DNA from: Streptosporangiaceae bacterium
GTDB lineage: Bacteria > Actinomycetota > Actinomycetes > Streptosporangiales > Streptosporangiaceae
Assembly: GCA_030045215.1 (NCBI GenBank)
Contig: JASIBJ010000277.1
Span: 1-6,193, forward strand
Direction of reading: 5' to 3'
Length of the DNA stretch: 6,193 nucleotides
Under the pieces are notes generated by a model, which saw only the letters and a program-made list of their open reading frames with translations, did no database searches and had not been told where the DNA came from. Both the position numbers and the translations under genes were made by a program. How positions within the stretch are numbered: the first letter of the stretch is position 1; each line of letters begins with the position of its first letter. This document shows positions 5,120 to 6,193 of this stretch, one piece after another.

Positions 5120-6193
5120 GTGATCCGGTTCAGCGCGATCGTGTCGGTCGTGGTCGTAGCGCTCGTCCTGCTGGTCGTAGGTGCGGCGTCTGGCGCGCTC
5201 ATGCTGGTGTACCTCGCGATCGGTGTGGCCGGCCTGGCCTTGCTTATGCTGATCGCCGGCGTCCTGGTCTGGCGCGAAGAGATCTTCGGCACCTCGGGGG
5301 CGGCGCGGCCTGCCGTCCCTGGACCGGAGATGCCATACGGGGCCGAGGCGCAGTTCGGGTCGGAGGCGCAGTTCGGCTCGGCGGCGCAGTTCGGGCCGGG
5401 CGCGGACGAGCCGGTCGTTGTGCGGAGCGGCGGGCCTCTGGTGTCGCAGGCAGCGGCCGAGGGCGGCCCGGCCGGCCGCGCGGCTGCCGCGGGACGTACG
5501 GCCCCGGCGGCGTACGCCGGGCGCGGGCAGACAGAACACGGGCGGCAGGAGTACGACCCGCGGGACCGGGTCGTTCGCGAGGATCGCGGTGCTGGCGGCC
5601 GCGGCGCTGGCGACGGCCGGGGCGGGCCTGGAGGCGATCGAGCCCCGAGAGACAATCGCGGACGGTGGTCGTCCCGGGATCGTCCCGCCGAGGAGTCAGC
5701 GGCCGTCGCGGGCTGGGCAGCGGCCGGCGGGTCGGCCGCCTGGGAAGACGATCCCCGGCATCAGCACGAGAGCGGCGCCGATCCAGGCAGAAGCGAACCA
5801 GCCAGACGCGAGTCGGCCAGGAGACCGCCACGCGCAGCCCAGGCCGCGCGCGACGCACGCAGGCAGGCTCAGTCGTGGTGGGGGCCAGTGGAGCCTGCGA
5901 GTACGCCGGACGAGGCGGCAGGGCATGGCCTGCCCCGGTCGGCGCCTGACAGCGGGTGGGCGTTTACCGCACAAGACGAGCCGGGCGCCGGGCTGACTGC
6001 CGCTGCGCGGACTGCCCCCGGCGGCGGGCTGGCGGAGACCGTTGGCGATCGAGACCAGGCCGCACGTTCTGGTCGGCCACCAGGCCAGCCCGGCCAAACT
6101 CCGCGGGACCCCGTGGTGCGCAAGCGCGGCCCAAGCGAACCGCCCGTCGCGCGGCCGGTCGGCACGAGTGCTGCCGGCCCGGCCAGTCCGGAG
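5120..6193 (+). CDS. Uncharacterised two-helix membrane protein with long disordered tail (3' end beyond window)
   Basis: This frame is open from a GTG at 5120, directly after an in-frame TAG (5117-5119), to the window edge, giving 358 residues with no stop. Two hydrophobic helices at about 4-26 and 28-50 end in WREEIFG. Charges on both sides suggest a hairpin with both ends in the cytoplasm. The rest is low-complexity: a three-copy EAQFGS repeat (76-93), an Arg/Gly-rich stretch (about 153-187), scattered Trp (WSSRD, AAWEDD, SWWGPVEP), and Pro/Ala/Gly/Arg. I recognise no family. Only a G-rich run (ACGGGGGG, 5106-5113) resembles a ribosome site. Third-position G/C is high near the start and lower from about 5570 on, so the downstream part is less certain as coding. 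The gene lies 45 bases after divIVA on the same strand, suggesting co-transcription and perhaps an envelope or division link, which is inference from context only. Confidence 0.7.
   Translation, partial: MIRFSAIVSVVVVALVLLVVGAASGALMLVYLAIGVAGLALLMLIAGVLVWREEIFGTSGAARPAVPGPEMPYGAEAQFGSEAQFGSAAQFGPGADEPVVVRSGGPLVSQAAAEGGPAGRAAAAGRTAPAAYAGRGQTEHGRQEYDPRDRVVREDRGAGGRGAGDGRGGPGGDRAPRDNRGRWSSRDRPAEESAAVAGWAAAGGSAAWEDDPRHQHESGADPGRSEPARRESARRPPRAAQAARDARRQAQSWWGPVEPASTPDEAAGHGLPRSAPDSGWAFTAQDEPGAGLTAAARTAPGGGLAETVGDRDQAARSGRPPGQPGQTPRDPVVRKRGPSEPPVARPVGTSAAGPASPE
5345..5398 (+). repeat. Three-copy 18-base in-frame tandem repeat
   Basis: Three consecutive 18-base units encode EAQFGS, EAQFGS and AAQFGP within the tail of the terminal membrane protein. 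Copies one and two differ at a single base (GGG/GGC). The third differs from the second at a few more positions. The period is a multiple of three, so gain or loss of a unit would keep the frame. Confidence 0.9.

Noticed and set aside
4373..5539. Long minus-strand open frame (388 codons) opposite divIVA and the next gene
   Set aside because: It lies antisense to the clear DivIVA coding sequence, has an Arg/Pro/His-rich composition typical of GC-rich shadow frames, and shows no recognisable motif.
5418..5996. Alternative plus frame over the tail of the terminal membrane protein, with a hydrophobic stretch IAVLAAAALATAGAGL
   Set aside because: The stretch around 5574-5650 does have high third-position G/C and could mimic a membrane helix. 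However, the frame has no good start, ends in Arg/Pro-rich sequence, and the other frame runs open from the two-helix N-terminus to the window edge. It stays a minor doubt rather than a gene call.

Overview
The window is very GC-rich and carries the gene order ftsZ - pgeF (yfiH/laccase-domain) - yggS - sepF - yggT - divIVA (wag31) on the plus strand. That order, the FtsZ sequence with its C-terminal [11 protein letters not shown] tail, the SepF with its acidic linker, and the pairing of SepF with DivIVA all point to a filamentous or rod-shaped actinomycete (Actinomycetota). I cannot place it to genus. GTG starts and G/C-ending codons throughout fit this.

Layout: positions 1-367 hold no gene I can name. 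They contain perhaps the last codons of an upstream gene (ftsQ would be expected), a small hairpin, and an AT-richer block with a TTGACA box and inverted repeats that probably controls ftsZ. ftsZ (368-1729) overlaps pgeF by four bases. pgeF (1726 onward) is a full laccase-domain protein except that its last conserved residues lie in another frame, which suggests one missing G near 2392-2395. yggS (2549-3304) follows after a gap of about 107-124 bases. sepF (3367-3852), yggT (3925-4212) and divIVA (4262-5074) follow with short gaps. A two-helix membrane protein with a long disordered tail (5120 to the window end) is incomplete at the right edge.

How the genes work together: FtsZ builds the cytokinetic ring. 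SepF is the likely membrane anchor for FtsZ in a phylum without FtsA. DivIVA/Wag31 marks poles and septa and directs polar wall growth. PgeF is linked to fidelity of peptidoglycan precursor composition, YggS to PLP balance, and YggT is a small conserved membrane protein of unclear role that travels with SepF and DivIVA. The tight spacing and common strand suggest one or a few co-transcribed units.

This is a core division and growth locus, and I see no mobile element, CRISPR array, RNA gene or defence system. The points most worth a second look are the pgeF frame break, the uncharacterised terminal membrane protein with its three-copy 18-base repeat, and the leader of ftsZ.
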